A stretch of DNA of 64,000 bases from Bacteroidales bacterium (GCA_024402335.1 JAKSTZ010000003.1:83826-147825); one strand, 5' to 3'; positions 44,074 through 54,338 are shown, counted from the stretch's first letter. Program-made: numbers and translations. The notes: generated by a model not told the origin, from the letters alone.

Positions 44074-45159
44074 ATGAAAAAACAATATTTCTTTTCGTTA
44101 GTGTGTATGGTGTTACTTGCAGCAATGCAAGCAACTGCACAGTATCTTTCTTTTGATAAAGTAGAACATGATTTTGGAATTATTTCTTCAAAATATCCAG
44201 TTAGTGTGAATTTTTCATGTACTAACCGTGGTTCAAATCCTATCGTGATTTCAAAGGTAGAAACGTCAAATCCTAATATAACGGTTGAAATTACAAGAGA
44301 TACTTTGCAACCAAATTTTCGTGCTTCGTTAATGGTGACGTTAAATCCGGAAAATCTCTCTTCTATGTTTACTGAGACATTGGAAGTGTACACTGATGAT
44401 CCGATTATGAAACGAGTTTTCTTGAAATTAAAAGGAACAGTTAAGGATATTAATCCGGAAATAGAAAAGCAGTTTCCGATAATGCTTGACGTTGCTCGTT
44501 TATCGAAAACGTCAATTGTATTTGATACGATAAACTATCCATCGATAGTTACGGATACAATTCGTGTGTATAATCCACAGGATACGGCAATAGCATTGAT
44601 ATTTCCTAATATTCCGGAATATATGACGGTACGTATGCTTCCTGAAGTTATACAACCAAATTCTACGGCGTTATTGATATTGTCATATAATTCAGGTATT
44701 CGTAAGGAATGGGGCAATATTTATGACCGACTATATATCGGATTTCAAGGAAGAAAGATTAATTACAAAATGAAGATTTCTGTATCTGGTATTATAAGTC
44801 AGGATTTTTCAAAGATGACACGTAAGCAGTTGAAAAATGCTCCAAAAATTACATTTGTACAAGATACAATTCTATTTGGAACAGTAAAACAAGGCGATCC
44901 TGTTGAATGTAAGTTTGAGTTTTCAAATGAAGGAAAATCTACATTGGAAATCTTAAAAATAAAGACTTCATGTGGTTGTACTGCTGGTACAATGGATAAA
45001 ATGTCGTATGAAAAAGGAGAGAAAGGTGTTGTAAATGTTACGTTGAACACCCGAAACAAGCGTAATCACGTACGACAAACAATAACAATTATTTCCAATG
45101 ATCCGAAAAATTCAGAACATCGATTGTTTATCGATGGACAAGTTGAAGTAAACGAATAA
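44074..45159 (+). CDS. Secreted DUF1573 protein
   Basis: A 361-residue exported protein. A signal peptide (1-22, ending ATAQ) precedes Ig-like domains of the DUF1573 type: the first begins FDKVEHDFGIISSKYPVSVNFSCTN and the last has FGTVKQGDPVECKFEFSNEGKSTLEILKIKTSCGCTAG, the family's hallmark with its CGC. It is expected in the periplasm or at the cell surface; its role is unknown. It is isolated by a promoter and a strong terminator. Confidence 0.85.
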   Translation: MKKQYFFSLVCMVLLAAMQATAQYLSFDKVEHDFGIISSKYPVSVNFSCTNRGSNPIVISKVETSNPNITVEITRDTLQPNFRASLMVTLNPENLSSMFTETLEVYTDDPIMKRVFLKLKGTVKDINPEIEKQFPIMLDVARLSKTSIVFDTINYPSIVTDTIRVYNPQDTAIALIFPNIPEYMTVRMLPEVIQPNSTALLILSYNSGIRKEWGNIYDRLYIGFQGRKINYKMKISVSGIISQDFSKMTRKQLKNAPKITFVQDTILFGTVKQGDPVECKFEFSNEGKSTLEILKIKTSCGCTAGTMDKMSYEKGEKGVVNVTLNTRNKRNHVRQTITIISNDPKNSEHRLFIDGQVEVNE

Positions 45160-45180
45160 TCCAATTATTTATTGTGGGGA

Positions 45181-45208
45181 AGGGGCGCTAAATACGCCCC
45201 TTTTTTGT
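45181..45208 (+). terminator. Terminator after the DUF1573 gene
   Basis: The AGGGGCG/CGCCCCT stem with a 7-base loop is followed by six T. Confidence 0.85.
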
Positions 45209-45326
45209 TTTGATTTATTCAAACATTTGTCGTTTCCCTATTGTCTATGGAAAGTTGTTGTTTGTATAGACAAAATTTGTAGTTCGGAAAGTAATAATTA
45301 CTTTCGCACCGTTAAAAAAATATAGG

Positions 45327-46616
45327 ATGAAACAACCACTTTTAATTGTAACGCTTTTCTTGGGACTCTGCAGTATGGCGTATGCCCAGGAGGAAGAGAA
45401 TACATTATCTCTTTCATTGGAAGAAGCTCGTCAGTATGCTGTTCAGCATAATAAGACACTTCAAAATGCTTCGTTAGATGTACAAATTGCAGAAGCAAAT
45501 CGTTGGCAAACAATTTCAACTATGTTGCCACAGGTAAGCGCTTCGTATGATTATAGCAATATGTGCGGCTACGAAATGGAAATGATGGGTATGAAAATTG
45601 CCATGCCTCCATACGGAACTTTAGGTATGACAGCTTCTGTGGCATTGACAGGTGCTCAAATTGTTGGTTTGCAGATGCAGAAGATTGCATTAAACATGTC
45701 GGAGATTTCGTTAAAGAAAAACGAACAAGATATTCGTTCTAGTGTGACTACAATCTATATGTCAATTCTTGCAATGGAATCGACGGTAGATTTGTTGGAC
45801 CAAAACTTAGAAAACTTGAAAAAGTTGCATGAAATGACTGCAAAAGCTGTAACTATTGGTGTTGCAGAACAAACTTCGGCAGATCAGTTATTAGTGCAAG
45901 TTGCAACAATGCAGACGAGCATCAATTCTACGAAACGTTCTCTTGAAATGTTGTATAACTCATTGCTTTTACAATTAGGTTGTGATGTAGCTACTAAACT
46001 ACAATTGACAGACAAGGTGGAGAATCTTCTTAATATTGAAGCAACTATGGATTTGTTGAATACTCAATTTGAATTGGAAAACAACTATAATTACCAGTTA
46101 TTGAGTAAAAATCTTGAGTTATCGAAAAAACAAGTTCTTGCTGAAGAAGTTGCATTTGCTCCAACTATTAGTGCGTTCTATCAATATAGCAACAAACACT
46201 ATTTTAGTGATGAAAAAACTATGGATATGACTCCTCCAAATGTTGTAGGCGCTTCAGTTAGCATTCCATTGTGGAAAAGCTGGCAAAGAATGAGCAATAT
46301 TAAGGAAGCAAAAATCTCCTATAATAAGACTGCTAATACATTAGAAACATCGAAAGATGGCTTGTTGGTACAAGATAAACAACTTCGTTACAATCTAACT
46401 TCAGCATACGAAACATATCAAACACAAGAAAGCAATTTGGATGTTACAAAACGTGTGTTTGAAAATATATCAATCAAGTTTGAACACGGTGCAGCTTCAA
46501 GTATGGAAGTAACAAATGCCAGTACAAATTTGGTTGCGGCACAAAGTAGCTATATCAACGCCATGTTACAGTTGATTACAGCAAAAGTTGAATTAGAAGT
46601 TTTGTTAAATAAGTAA
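45327..46616 (+). CDS. TolC-family outer-membrane efflux protein
   Basis: Outer-membrane channel of an RND pump. The 429-residue protein has a signal peptide (1-20, ending AYAQ), then two copies of the TolC helical hairpin: the first begins LSLEEARQYAVQHNKTLQNA, and the second ends KFEHGAASSMEVTNASTNLVAAQSSYINAM. A degenerate -7 element (TTACTTTC) lies near 45298. It heads a three-gene operon with 24- and 19-base gaps, plus the PII-like gene. Confidence 0.92.
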   Translation: MKQPLLIVTLFLGLCSMAYAQEEENTLSLSLEEARQYAVQHNKTLQNASLDVQIAEANRWQTISTMLPQVSASYDYSNMCGYEMEMMGMKIAMPPYGTLGMTASVALTGAQIVGLQMQKIALNMSEISLKKNEQDIRSSVTTIYMSILAMESTVDLLDQNLENLKKLHEMTAKAVTIGVAEQTSADQLLVQVATMQTSINSTKRSLEMLYNSLLLQLGCDVATKLQLTDKVENLLNIEATMDLLNTQFELENNYNYQLLSKNLELSKKQVLAEEVAFAPTISAFYQYSNKHYFSDEKTMDMTPPNVVGASVSIPLWKSWQRMSNIKEAKISYNKTANTLETSKDGLLVQDKQLRYNLTSAYETYQTQESNLDVTKRVFENISIKFEHGAASSMEVTNASTNLVAAQSSYINAMLQLITAKVELEVLLNK

Positions 46617-46640
46617 TAATAGGAAAACAATAGAATAGGT

Positions 46641-47669
46641 ATGAAAAAGATTTTAGTAAACACAGTACTTGCAGTTGCAACATTGGGAATGGTAAGCTGC
46701 GGTGGCAAGTCAGAACAAAAAGAAAATGCAACTGTTGATAGTGCTGCTTCTGCAGAAATTGTAAAAGTTGTGACATTGGAAGAATCAACAATTGCAAAGA
46801 ATTTGGATATAACAACGAATTTGGAAGGATATGAAACTATGAACATATCTCCTTCTGTTACTGGTAATATCGAAAAAATTCATGTGGAAGTAGGTAGCAA
46901 GGTTGCCCGTGGACAAAGTCTTGTTACTATGGATCAACAACAATATATCAATGCTAAATTAACAATGTCAAATCTTGAAACAGAAATGAAACGTGTTGAG
47001 GCATTGAAAGAAACTGGTAACGTAACTCAACAAGTGTATGATCAAACTAAGTTAGGTTATGACCAAGCAAAACAAGCACTTGATTTCTTGACAAAAAATA
47101 CTTTTGTAAAGGCTGATTTCGCAGGTGTGATTTCTGCTAAGAATTATGAAAATGGTGAGTTGTATTCAGGTATGCCTATCCTTGTTTTAACTCAAATCAA
47201 GACATTAAAAGCGTATATCAATGTTTCTGAAACATATTTCCCAATGGTAAAAGAGGGGATGAAAGTTGATGTGATTACAGATATTTATCCTGATAAATCG
47301 TATGCGGGAACTGTTGAAGTTGTTTATCCTACATTGGATGCAACTACTCATACTTTCAAGATTAAAGTTAAAATTCCTAATGATTCTGAAGAACTTCGTC
47401 CAGGTATGTATGCACATGCAAAACTTGCATTGGGCGAAATGAATGCTATTGTTGTTCCTTATCAAGCTGTATTGAAATTGCAAGGTTCTAACGATCGTTA
47501 TGTATTCGTAAACGAGAATGGCGTAGCAAAACGTGTTGCTGTAGAATTAGGTCAACGTTTTGACGATAAGATTGAAGTTATCTCAACTGAATTATCAAAA
47601 GGTATGCAGTTGATCACAACTGGTCAATCTCGTTTGAATGATGGCGTTGCTATAGAAATTGCTGAATAA
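46641..47669 (+). CDS. RND periplasmic adaptor lipoprotein
   Basis: Membrane fusion protein joining the RND pump to the TolC channel. The 342-residue protein has a lipobox with Cys20 (GMVSC). A lipoyl half (ISPSVTGNIEKIHVEVGSKVARGQSL), a short helical hairpin, the second lipoyl half (FAGVISAKNYENGELYSG) and the beta-barrel segment with RPGMYAHAKLAL follow. The anchor is the inner-membrane lipid. Substrate range is unknown. Confidence 0.92.
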   Translation: MKKILVNTVLAVATLGMVSCGGKSEQKENATVDSAASAEIVKVVTLEESTIAKNLDITTNLEGYETMNISPSVTGNIEKIHVEVGSKVARGQSLVTMDQQQYINAKLTMSNLETEMKRVEALKETGNVTQQVYDQTKLGYDQAKQALDFLTKNTFVKADFAGVISAKNYENGELYSGMPILVLTQIKTLKAYINVSETYFPMVKEGMKVDVITDIYPDKSYAGTVEVVYPTLDATTHTFKIKVKIPNDSEELRPGMYAHAKLALGEMNAIVVPYQAVLKLQGSNDRYVFVNENGVAKRVAVELGQRFDDKIEVISTELSKGMQLITTGQSRLNDGVAIEIAE

Positions 47670-47688
47670 TCTGTAAAATGTAAGGACT

Positions 47689-50600
47689 ATGATTTACAAG
47701 ACCGCCATAAATAAACCAGTTACCACAGCATTGATTTTCGTTGCTGTGATGATTTTAGGTGTATTTTCTTTTAAAAAATTACCTATCGATCAGTTCCCAG
47801 AAATTGAACCTCCATATGTAACAGTAATGACAGCATATCCTGGTGCCAATGCTTCTGAAATTGAAACAAACGTAACTAAGGTTATCGAAAATGCCTTGAA
47901 CTCTGTTGATGGTTTGAAGGATTTGCATTCAAATTCAAAGGATAATATCTCTGTTGTTACTATGGAATTTGAATGGGGTTCTAACATCGATGAAACCATG
48001 AACGATATTCGTTCGTATGTTGACTTGGTGTACGATAATCTACCTGATGGTGTGGGCCGTCCAACTATCTTGAAATTGAATTCAAGTGCAATGCCTATCA
48101 TTGTGTATGGTTTCACTGCAGGTGAAAGTTATTCTGGTTTGGACAAAATCTTGGAAGATAAGGTTACAAACGTGTTGAACCGTATCGATGGTATTGGTAA
48201 CTTGACAATCTCTGGTGCTCCAGATCGCTATATCTATATAGACCTTGATCCAAATCAACTTGATGCGTATCATTTAAGTGTTGAGGCTGTAGGTAATGCG
48301 ATTAGTACAAACAACTTTAACTTGGCATCAGGTACAGTAAAAATGGGTAAGGAACAATATCAACTTCGTGTTGAAAGTGAATATAAAGAAAGTTCCGAAA
48401 TTAACGATGTTGTAGTCATGACAACTCCTGATGGAAAACAAGTGTTTGTTCGTGATTTGGCAACAGTTCGTGATACTATTAAAGATGTTACCTTGGATGA
48501 AAAAATTGACGGTCGTGATGCTGCTCGTTTGATTATTTCAAAGCAAACAGGTGCAAATACGGTTGAAATATGTCGTCAAGTACGTAAGCAAATGGAGAAA
48601 ATCAAGAAAACTCTTCCTCCTGATGTGAACGTAATCTTAATCCGTGATGGTTCTGAAGAAATTGAAAATGCAATTAATTCTTTGGAAGAATCGGTAATGT
48701 ACGCGTTATTATTCGTGGTATTAGTTGTATGGTTCTTCTTGGGTAATTGGCGTACGACTATTATTATTGGTGTGACTATTCCGATTGCATTGGTAACGGC
48801 ATTCATTTATTTGCTTGCAACAGGAAGTTCGTTGAACATCATTTCGTTGGCTTCTCTTTCTATTGCCATCGGTATGGTTGTGGATGATGCCATTGTGGTC
48901 TTGGAAAATATTTCAAAACATATCGATCGTGGCGCTAGTCCGCGTGAAGCTTCTATTTATGCAACCAATGAGGTATGGACTTCGGTTATTGCAACAACAT
49001 TGGTAATTGTTGTGGTATTCGTTCCTCTTACATTCTTAACTGGTATCGCAGGTATCATGTTTAAGGAACTTGGTTGGATTGTAACTATCGTTGTTTGTAC
49101 ATCTACAACAGTTGCAATTTCTTTAACGCCGATGATGTCTTCTAAGTTATTGAAAGGTAAACCTGTTTACTTATCTGTTGCTGAAAGAATCGAAGCCGAA
49201 AAGAAACAAGCTGAAAAGAATACAAAATCATTGTGGGGTAGAATTAATGCAATGTTCGAAGCTATTGAAGCTTGGTATGCACGTGTTCTTCGTGTTTGTT
49301 TGAACCATAAAAAGACTACAATTTTTGTGTCTATTCTTTTGTTTGTCATCTCTATGTTGCCTATGGCTATGGGTAAGATTGGTATGGACTTTATGAAAGA
49401 ACAAGATAATGGTCAGTTCTCTTTAACAATAGAGTTACAACGTGGTACTCGTTTGGAAGAAACTATGGCAATAGCACGTAAGGCTGAAGCAACTATCCGT
49501 GAAGTTATCGGTGAAGATTTGATTTTGATTTCAACTTCAACAGGTTCTAACGACGATGGTGGTCTTTCTGCATTGTTCTCTTCTACTGATAACATTACAA
49601 TCAGTATGACGGTAAGAACTACAAAGAAATATGCTCGTAAAACTGATAGAACTATCTTCGATATGCAGGAACAAGTTCGTCAGGCTATGAAGAAATATCC
49701 AGAGATAATCAACTGTATCGTTGGCTCAAGTGGTATGGGTATGGGCGGTAACTCTATCGATGTTGAAATTTATGGTTATGATTTCGACAAAACCATGAAT
49801 ACGGCATTGGCACTTAAAAATTCATTGAAAAATGTTGAAGGTGCTCGTGACGTTAAAATTGACCGTAAGGAAGACCGTGCAGAATTACAGATTATCTTCG
49901 ATAAAGAAAAAATTGCTCGTCTTGGCTTGAACTCTACGACAGCTGCTGCCTATGTTCGTTATAGAATTTATGGTATGACTGCTGGATATTTCCGAGAAGA
50001 TGGTGAAGAGTACGATATCGTTGTTCGTTTGAAAGAAGAATATCGTAGTAGTATTTCTGATATAGAAAATCTTTCATTCATGACTGCAACAGGTCAACAA
50101 GTTAAATTGAAAGAAATTGCAGAAATAAAGGAATACTGGTGCCCTCCAGAAATTGCCAGAAAGAACCGTCAACGTATCGTTACAGTATCGGTAACTCCAT
50201 ACCAAACATCATTGAGTGAGTTGGCACAAGGTATCCAAGCTGTAATTGATAAGATGGATGTTCCACAAGGTGTATCGTTGAATGTCGGTGGTAGTTACGA
50301 AGATCAACAAGAATCATTCGGTGATATGGGTATGTTGGCATTGTTGATACTTTTGTTGGTGTACATCGTAATGGCATCTCAATTCGAATCGTTCTCAAAA
50401 CCATTCTTGATTATGATGGCCGTTCCTTTCGCTCTATCAGGTGTTGTTCTTGCACTTCTTGTTACAGGTGAAAACTTGGATATGGTCGGCGCACTTGGTA
50501 TAGTCTTATTGATTGGTATTGTTGTGAAGAACGGTATCGTGCTTGTTGACTATATCAATTTGATGCGTGAACGTGGTTACGAAATGAACGAAGCTATCGC

Positions 50601-50895
50601 TTTGTCTGGTCAATCTCGTATGCGTCCGGTATTGATGACTGCTTTCACAACTGTACTTGGTATGGTGCCAATGGCATTGAGCCGTAGTGAAGGTTCTGAG
50701 CTTTGGAATACAATGGGATATGTGGTAATTGGTGGTTTGACAGTTTCAACATTGGTTACATTGATTATCGTTCCTGTATTGTATGGCGTCATGGCAAAAC
50801 ATGGTGAACAAGACAAAGAAGCAGAAGTTCGTAAATCATTCGTATTCATGAATATCGAATTAGAAGAAGAAAATAATAATCAAAATCAAAACTAA
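47689..50895 (+). CDS. RND multidrug efflux permease (AcrB-type)
   Basis: Proton-driven inner-membrane pump, 1068 residues, with twelve predicted membrane helices and two large periplasmic loops. Diagnostic segments are PIDQFPEIEPPYV at the start, LASLSIAIGMVVDDAIVVLENI in helix 4 with its paired acidic residues, and GIVLLIGIVVKNGIVLVDYIN in helix 10. The VDDAIVV motif marks the hydrophobe/amphiphile class rather than heavy-metal exporters. It lies in the operon with the adaptor and channel genes. Confidence 0.95.
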   Translation: MIYKTAINKPVTTALIFVAVMILGVFSFKKLPIDQFPEIEPPYVTVMTAYPGANASEIETNVTKVIENALNSVDGLKDLHSNSKDNISVVTMEFEWGSNIDETMNDIRSYVDLVYDNLPDGVGRPTILKLNSSAMPIIVYGFTAGESYSGLDKILEDKVTNVLNRIDGIGNLTISGAPDRYIYIDLDPNQLDAYHLSVEAVGNAISTNNFNLASGTVKMGKEQYQLRVESEYKESSEINDVVVMTTPDGKQVFVRDLATVRDTIKDVTLDEKIDGRDAARLIISKQTGANTVEICRQVRKQMEKIKKTLPPDVNVILIRDGSEEIENAINSLEESVMYALLFVVLVVWFFLGNWRTTIIIGVTIPIALVTAFIYLLATGSSLNIISLASLSIAIGMVVDDAIVVLENISKHIDRGASPREASIYATNEVWTSVIATTLVIVVVFVPLTFLTGIAGIMFKELGWIVTIVVCTSTTVAISLTPMMSSKLLKGKPVYLSVAERIEAEKKQAEKNTKSLWGRINAMFEAIEAWYARVLRVCLNHKKTTIFVSILLFVISMLPMAMGKIGMDFMKEQDNGQFSLTIELQRGTRLEETMAIARKAEATIREVIGEDLILISTSTGSNDDGGLSALFSSTDNITISMTVRTTKKYARKTDRTIFDMQEQVRQAMKKYPEIINCIVGSSGMGMGGNSIDVEIYGYDFDKTMNTALALKNSLKNVEGARDVKIDRKEDRAELQIIFDKEKIARLGLNSTTAAAYVRYRIYGMTAGYFREDGEEYDIVVRLKEEYRSSISDIENLSFMTATGQQVKLKEIAEIKEYWCPPEIARKNRQRIVTVSVTPYQTSLSELAQGIQAVIDKMDVPQGVSLNVGGSYEDQQESFGDMGMLALLILLLVYIVMASQFESFSKPFLIMMAVPFALSGVVLALLVTGENLDMVGALGIVLLIGIVVKNGIVLVDYINLMRERGYEMNEAIALSGQSRMRPVLMTAFTTVLGMVPMALSRSEGSELWNTMGYVVIGGLTVSTLVTLIIVPVLYGVMAKHGEQDKEAEVRKSFVFMNIELEEENNNQNQN

Positions 50896-50902
50896 ATTGC
50901 CG

Positions 50903-50958
50903 ATTGACAATTGGGGAACTTCCTCAATTGTCAATTATCAATTGTCAATTATCAATTA
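50903..50958. repeat. AT-rich inverted repeat between pump and PII-like gene
   Basis: TTGACAATTGGGG and CCTCAATTGTCAA pair around a 5-base loop (50904-50934), followed by further CAATTGTCAATTATCAATT copies. It is the same repeat type as at 23286 and 41755. It may dampen or process the transcript between the two genes. Confidence 0.7.
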
Positions 50959-50960
50959 TT

Positions 50961-51254
50961 ATGAAAGCGGTATTTATTACATTTAATCAAGCAAACACAG
51001 AACGTGTTGAATATATATTGGATTCATTGAATGTTCGTGGATTCACATTTTGGGAAGATGTGCAAGGTCGTGGTTCAAAAACAGGTGATCCACATCGTGG
51101 TACCCATACTTGGCCGGAAATGAACTCGGCTGTAATTTCAATTGTAGAAGATGACCAAGTTGAGCCAATTCTTACATTGGTAAAGAAACTTGACAAACGA
51201 AATACTGATGTGGGTATTCGTGCTTTTGTTTGGAATGTAGAACAAACAGTTTAG
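50961..51254 (+). CDS. PG0541-like PII-type protein of an RND operon
   Basis: A 97-residue protein predicted to have the ferredoxin-like PII fold: MKAVFITFNQANTERVEYIL, a central loop with GRGSKTGDPHRGTHTWPE, then MNSAVISIVEDDQVEPIL. Its place right after an RND pump matches Porphyromonas gingivalis PG0541-type transporter-associated proteins. It may sense a ligand and modulate the pump; that is inference. The ATG at 50961 is chosen because upstream in-frame codons lie in a non-coding AT repeat. Confidence 0.72.
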   Translation: MKAVFITFNQANTERVEYILDSLNVRGFTFWEDVQGRGSKTGDPHRGTHTWPEMNSAVISIVEDDQVEPILTLVKKLDKRNTDVGIRAFVWNVEQTV

Positions 51255-51264
51255 AATTTTAATT

Positions 51265-51295
51265 CCCTATTGGAGGTTTCCGATAGGGATTTTTT
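51265..51295 (+). terminator. Terminator after the RND operon
   Basis: CCCTATTGGA and TCCGATAGGG (one T-G pair) form a 10-bp stem with loop GGTT, followed by six T. Confidence 0.85.
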
Positions 51296-51338
51296 ATGTC
51301 AAAACGATTTAATATCGTTTATTTCAATAGTGTAGATT

Positions 51339-52328
51339 ATGATTTCAATGATGATTTTTGCAACCATTGTTTTGGCTATAGTTGTAGCTTTAATACCACA
51401 AATTACATGGTTGTTTGTGTTTCTAGTTTCGAAGATCTTTCACTGTGGTTGTCAGTATGCTCCATTTGGATATACATCGCTAATACTTGTTTTAGTTGTA
51501 TGGGCAATATTAGCCTATGGTTTCTTTATTGGTCGTTTTCTGTTGGATATTGTACCTATAGATTACAAAAATAAAGAACTTCCTCAAGCTTTTGAAGGAT
51601 ATAAAATTGTACATATTAGTGATTTACATTTATCTACATTTGAAGATAATCCAGCAAAACTACAAAGATTAGTCGATAGTATTAATGCGCAAAATCCTGA
51701 TGCAATTTGTTTTACAGGCGATTTGGTTTCTTTAGGTGTAGAGGAAGTGTTGCCGTGTAAGGAAATATTGAAAAATCTTCATGCACGTGATGGTATCTTC
51801 TCGGTACTTGGAAATCATGACTTTTTAATTTATTCTCGTAAATTTAATTCTGTAACTGAGCGAGAAGAGGCAGTTGAACAATTGGCAAGATTTGAGCGCG
51901 AGGAACTTGGTTGGAATCTGTTACGTAATCAAAATTGTGTTATTACTCGCAATGGTGAAACGCTTACTTTTGTTGGAGTTGACAATCAGAACTGTGCGAA
52001 TCAAGGATTTAAAACTATAGCTCGTGGTAGACTGCAAGATGCATTGCAAGGAACAGATGGTTTCAGAATCTTGTTGTCGCACGATCCAAGCCATTGGCAA
52101 GGAGAGGTTTTGCCACAAACCGATATTCCACTAACATTGAGTGGACATACACATGCCGCACAAATAAAATTATTTGGTTGGACTCCTGCAAAATGGTCTT
52201 TCATTGAAACAGATGGAATGTATGAGAAAGATGGACAAAATTTGTATGTGAATGTAGGTCTTGGATGTACAATGCCTGTTCGTTTAGGTGCCAATGCAGA
52301 GATTACGGTAATCACGTTACGTAGATAA
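51339..52328 (+). CDS. Membrane-anchored metallophosphoesterase (YkuE-like)
   Basis: Of 329 residues, the first 75 contain two to three membrane segments. The calcineurin-like domain then shows the full metal-ligand set: ISDLHLS, FTGDLVS, LGNHDF and the final SGHTHAAQ. Such membrane-tethered YkuE-like enzymes hydrolyse phosphodiesters or lipid pyrophosphates at the envelope; the true substrate is not known here. The first ATG (51339) is used, though another lies 12 bases further. Confidence 0.88.
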   Translation: MISMMIFATIVLAIVVALIPQITWLFVFLVSKIFHCGCQYAPFGYTSLILVLVVWAILAYGFFIGRFLLDIVPIDYKNKELPQAFEGYKIVHISDLHLSTFEDNPAKLQRLVDSINAQNPDAICFTGDLVSLGVEEVLPCKEILKNLHARDGIFSVLGNHDFLIYSRKFNSVTEREEAVEQLARFEREELGWNLLRNQNCVITRNGETLTFVGVDNQNCANQGFKTIARGRLQDALQGTDGFRILLSHDPSHWQGEVLPQTDIPLTLSGHTHAAQIKLFGWTPAKWSFIETDGMYEKDGQNLYVNVGLGCTMPVRLGANAEITVITLRR

Positions 52329-52338
52329 TGATTTGTTG

Positions 52339-52400
52339 GGGCAGAACACTGCCCGTACGATTAAAATGGAAGCCGTCGGGCCGGGGCTATGCTCCGCCCA
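52339..52400. other. Hairpin-rich spacer between convergent genes
   Basis: GGGCAG/CTGCCC with loop AACA lies at 52339-52354, with a second imperfect GC-rich fold near 52378-52400. It probably serves to terminate both converging transcripts. No gene is seen. Confidence 0.5.
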
Positions 52401-52462
52401 ATTTGTTGTCGAAATAATTATTGGTAAAAATCCCTTATTTTATTTATTTGGATTTGAGGAAT

Positions 52463-53620
52463 CTAAATTCTTTTGTTTATGATACCGCCACCAAGTACCA
52501 CACCATTTTCGTAAATTACAACAGACTGGCCTGGAGCTATTGCTTTTTGTGGTGTTGCAAATGTAAACTTCCATGCCTGACCAATGAATGTTTCATTGTC
52601 TGTTGGAGTATATTTTTCTATAATTGCAGAAACGACTTTACTGGCTAATCTGGTTTTTATTGTTGCTTCAAAAGATTCCTGTGGTTCAATGTTGTTTGGC
52701 CAAACAAAATCGTCAGCGATAAATGACTGTACTTGTAATGCTTCGATGGGAGCAAGTACTACTTGATTTTTTTCGGCATCGATGGAATGTACATATACAG
52801 GATATGAAACAGCAACGCCTAAACCTTTTCGTTGACCAATTGTGTAGTGTTCAATGCCTTTATGCTTTCCAAGAAATTTTCCTTCCAAATCAACTATGTC
52901 GCCTTCAACACATGGCTTGTCGGCAAAAAGGATATCAAAGTATTGTGGATCGATAAAATCCTGGCTTTCTAAATGATTTGCAGCCTGTAGTTTTGCTTCG
53001 TGAGCCAGTTCAAAAACTTCTTTTTTGCTGATGTTTGCGAGTGGAAAGCGAACTTTTTCCAATGTTGTACTTGGAACTCGGTAAATAAAATATGTCTGGT
53101 CTTTTGTTATGTCTTTTGCTTGTGCAATCATATATGGTTTCTGGTCGGTACCATATAGCCCATCTTTCGGTTTCACAACTTTTGCATAATGTCCGGTACA
53201 GAAGTAATCGTACGAGATACCTAGTTTTTCAATGTTTGTAAGCATTGCTTTGAATTTCATCGTAGCATTACATTTAATGCATGGATTTGGAGTACGGCCA
53301 GCACGATATTCTTTTTTGAAATATTCTAAGACATTGGCTTTGTATTCTTCGTGAAGATCAATTACGTGATATTCAATATTGTTTTCTTTACAGAATTGCT
53401 CACATTCTGCTATACTATCGGACTCATTGGCGTCAAAACAATGTTCTTTTGCACTTTGTATTTTAGGAAAACTGTCATCCCAAAGAGACATTGTTACACC
53501 GATTACTTTACATCCACGTTTTTTTAGAAGAAGAGCAGTAAGAGTTGAATCAACACCTCCCGACATTCCTACTAAAACAGTGTCGCCAGCTTTAGGCAAC
53601 TCTTGCTCTATAAATTCCAT
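52463..53620 (-). CDS. mnmA: tRNA-specific 2-thiouridylase
   Basis: Thiolates U34 of Lys, Glu and Gln tRNAs with sulfur relayed from cysteine. The 385-residue protein has the PP-loop GMSGGVDST, the first catalytic Cys in NPCIKCN, GHYAKV, and the C-terminal barrel. The usual second catalytic-loop Cys (after KDQTYF) is not obvious: the segment reads ESQDFIDPQYF where many homologues have a Cys. It lies 1 base after the racemase gene on the same strand. Confidence 0.93.
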   Translation of the reverse strand: MEFIEQELPKAGDTVLVGMSGGVDSTLTALLLKKRGCKVIGVTMSLWDDSFPKIQSAKEHCFDANESDSIAECEQFCKENNIEYHVIDLHEEYKANVLEYFKKEYRAGRTPNPCIKCNATMKFKAMLTNIEKLGISYDYFCTGHYAKVVKPKDGLYGTDQKPYMIAQAKDITKDQTYFIYRVPSTTLEKVRFPLANISKKEVFELAHEAKLQAANHLESQDFIDPQYFDILFADKPCVEGDIVDLEGKFLGKHKGIEHYTIGQRKGLGVAVSYPVYVHSIDAEKNQVVLAPIEALQVQSFIADDFVWPNNIEPQESFEATIKTRLASKVVSAIIEKYTPTDNETFIGQAWKFTFATPQKAIAPGQSVVIYENGVVLGGGIINKRI

Positions 53621-53621
53621 G

Positions 53622-54311
53622 TTATTTTGCTTTATCGTAAATTGCTGCAGAATGAATAATTGTTGAGTTTAATGCAGGAACCGATAAGTCGCCATCTTTT
53701 ATAATTAATGGTAATTCGGTACATCCTAGTAATACGCCGTCAATATTGTATCGTTGTATATATTTCTCAGCTAATGCAATTATTGCTTCTTTCTTTTCTT
53801 GGAGAATGATGCCATTTTCAAGGTTTGGAAAGATAATGCTTCCAATTATTTTTTGATCAATACAGGATGGAGTTACCGATTGAATATTGCAGGCGTGTAG
53901 TGCTTGTTCGTACATTCTGCTGCTCATTGTGGTAACTGTACCTAAAATCAGAATATTATGAAAATTCCCTTGTTTAATTGTATCAACAACGGCATCAACA
54001 ATATTAATGAGAGGTAAAGAAAATGGTTCGTTAATTTTGTTTAAAACAGTGTGTGGGGTATTAGAGCAAATTGCTACGATTTCAGCACCTGCAGCTTGTA
54101 AAGAGTTTACACTTTTGCTTAAGATTTTTTGGATCTCCTTGATATTTCCTTCATCAAGTGCGGCAACAATTGTGTTCATTTTAATGCTGTCGATAACTAA
54201 TTCAGGATAGTCATAAAGGCCGAAATCTGCGTGATACAATCGATTAATTTCCCAATAATAGTCGATTGTGGATGCAGGACCTATACCGCCGATTAAACCA
54301 ATTTTCTTCAT
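53622..54311 (-). CDS. Aspartate/glutamate racemase family protein
   Basis: PLP-independent amino-acid racemase, 229 residues. MKKIGLIGGIGPASTIDYY is the typical start, and the two catalytic cysteines appear as CSNTPH (about residue 82) and LGCTELPL near the C-terminus. It may make D-aspartate or D-glutamate for peptidoglycan. It is between the ABC importer and mnmA, probably in their transcript (27 bases from pstB). Confidence 0.88.
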   Translation of the reverse strand: MKKIGLIGGIGPASTIDYYWEINRLYHADFGLYDYPELVIDSIKMNTIVAALDEGNIKEIQKILSKSVNSLQAAGAEIVAICSNTPHTVLNKINEPFSLPLINIVDAVVDTIKQGNFHNILILGTVTTMSSRMYEQALHACNIQSVTPSCIDQKIIGSIIFPNLENGIILQEKKEAIIALAEKYIQRYNIDGVLLGCTELPLIIKDGDLSVPALNSTIIHSAAIYDKAK

Positions 54312-54338
54312 TACGATATGCGAATAATTATGTGAAGT

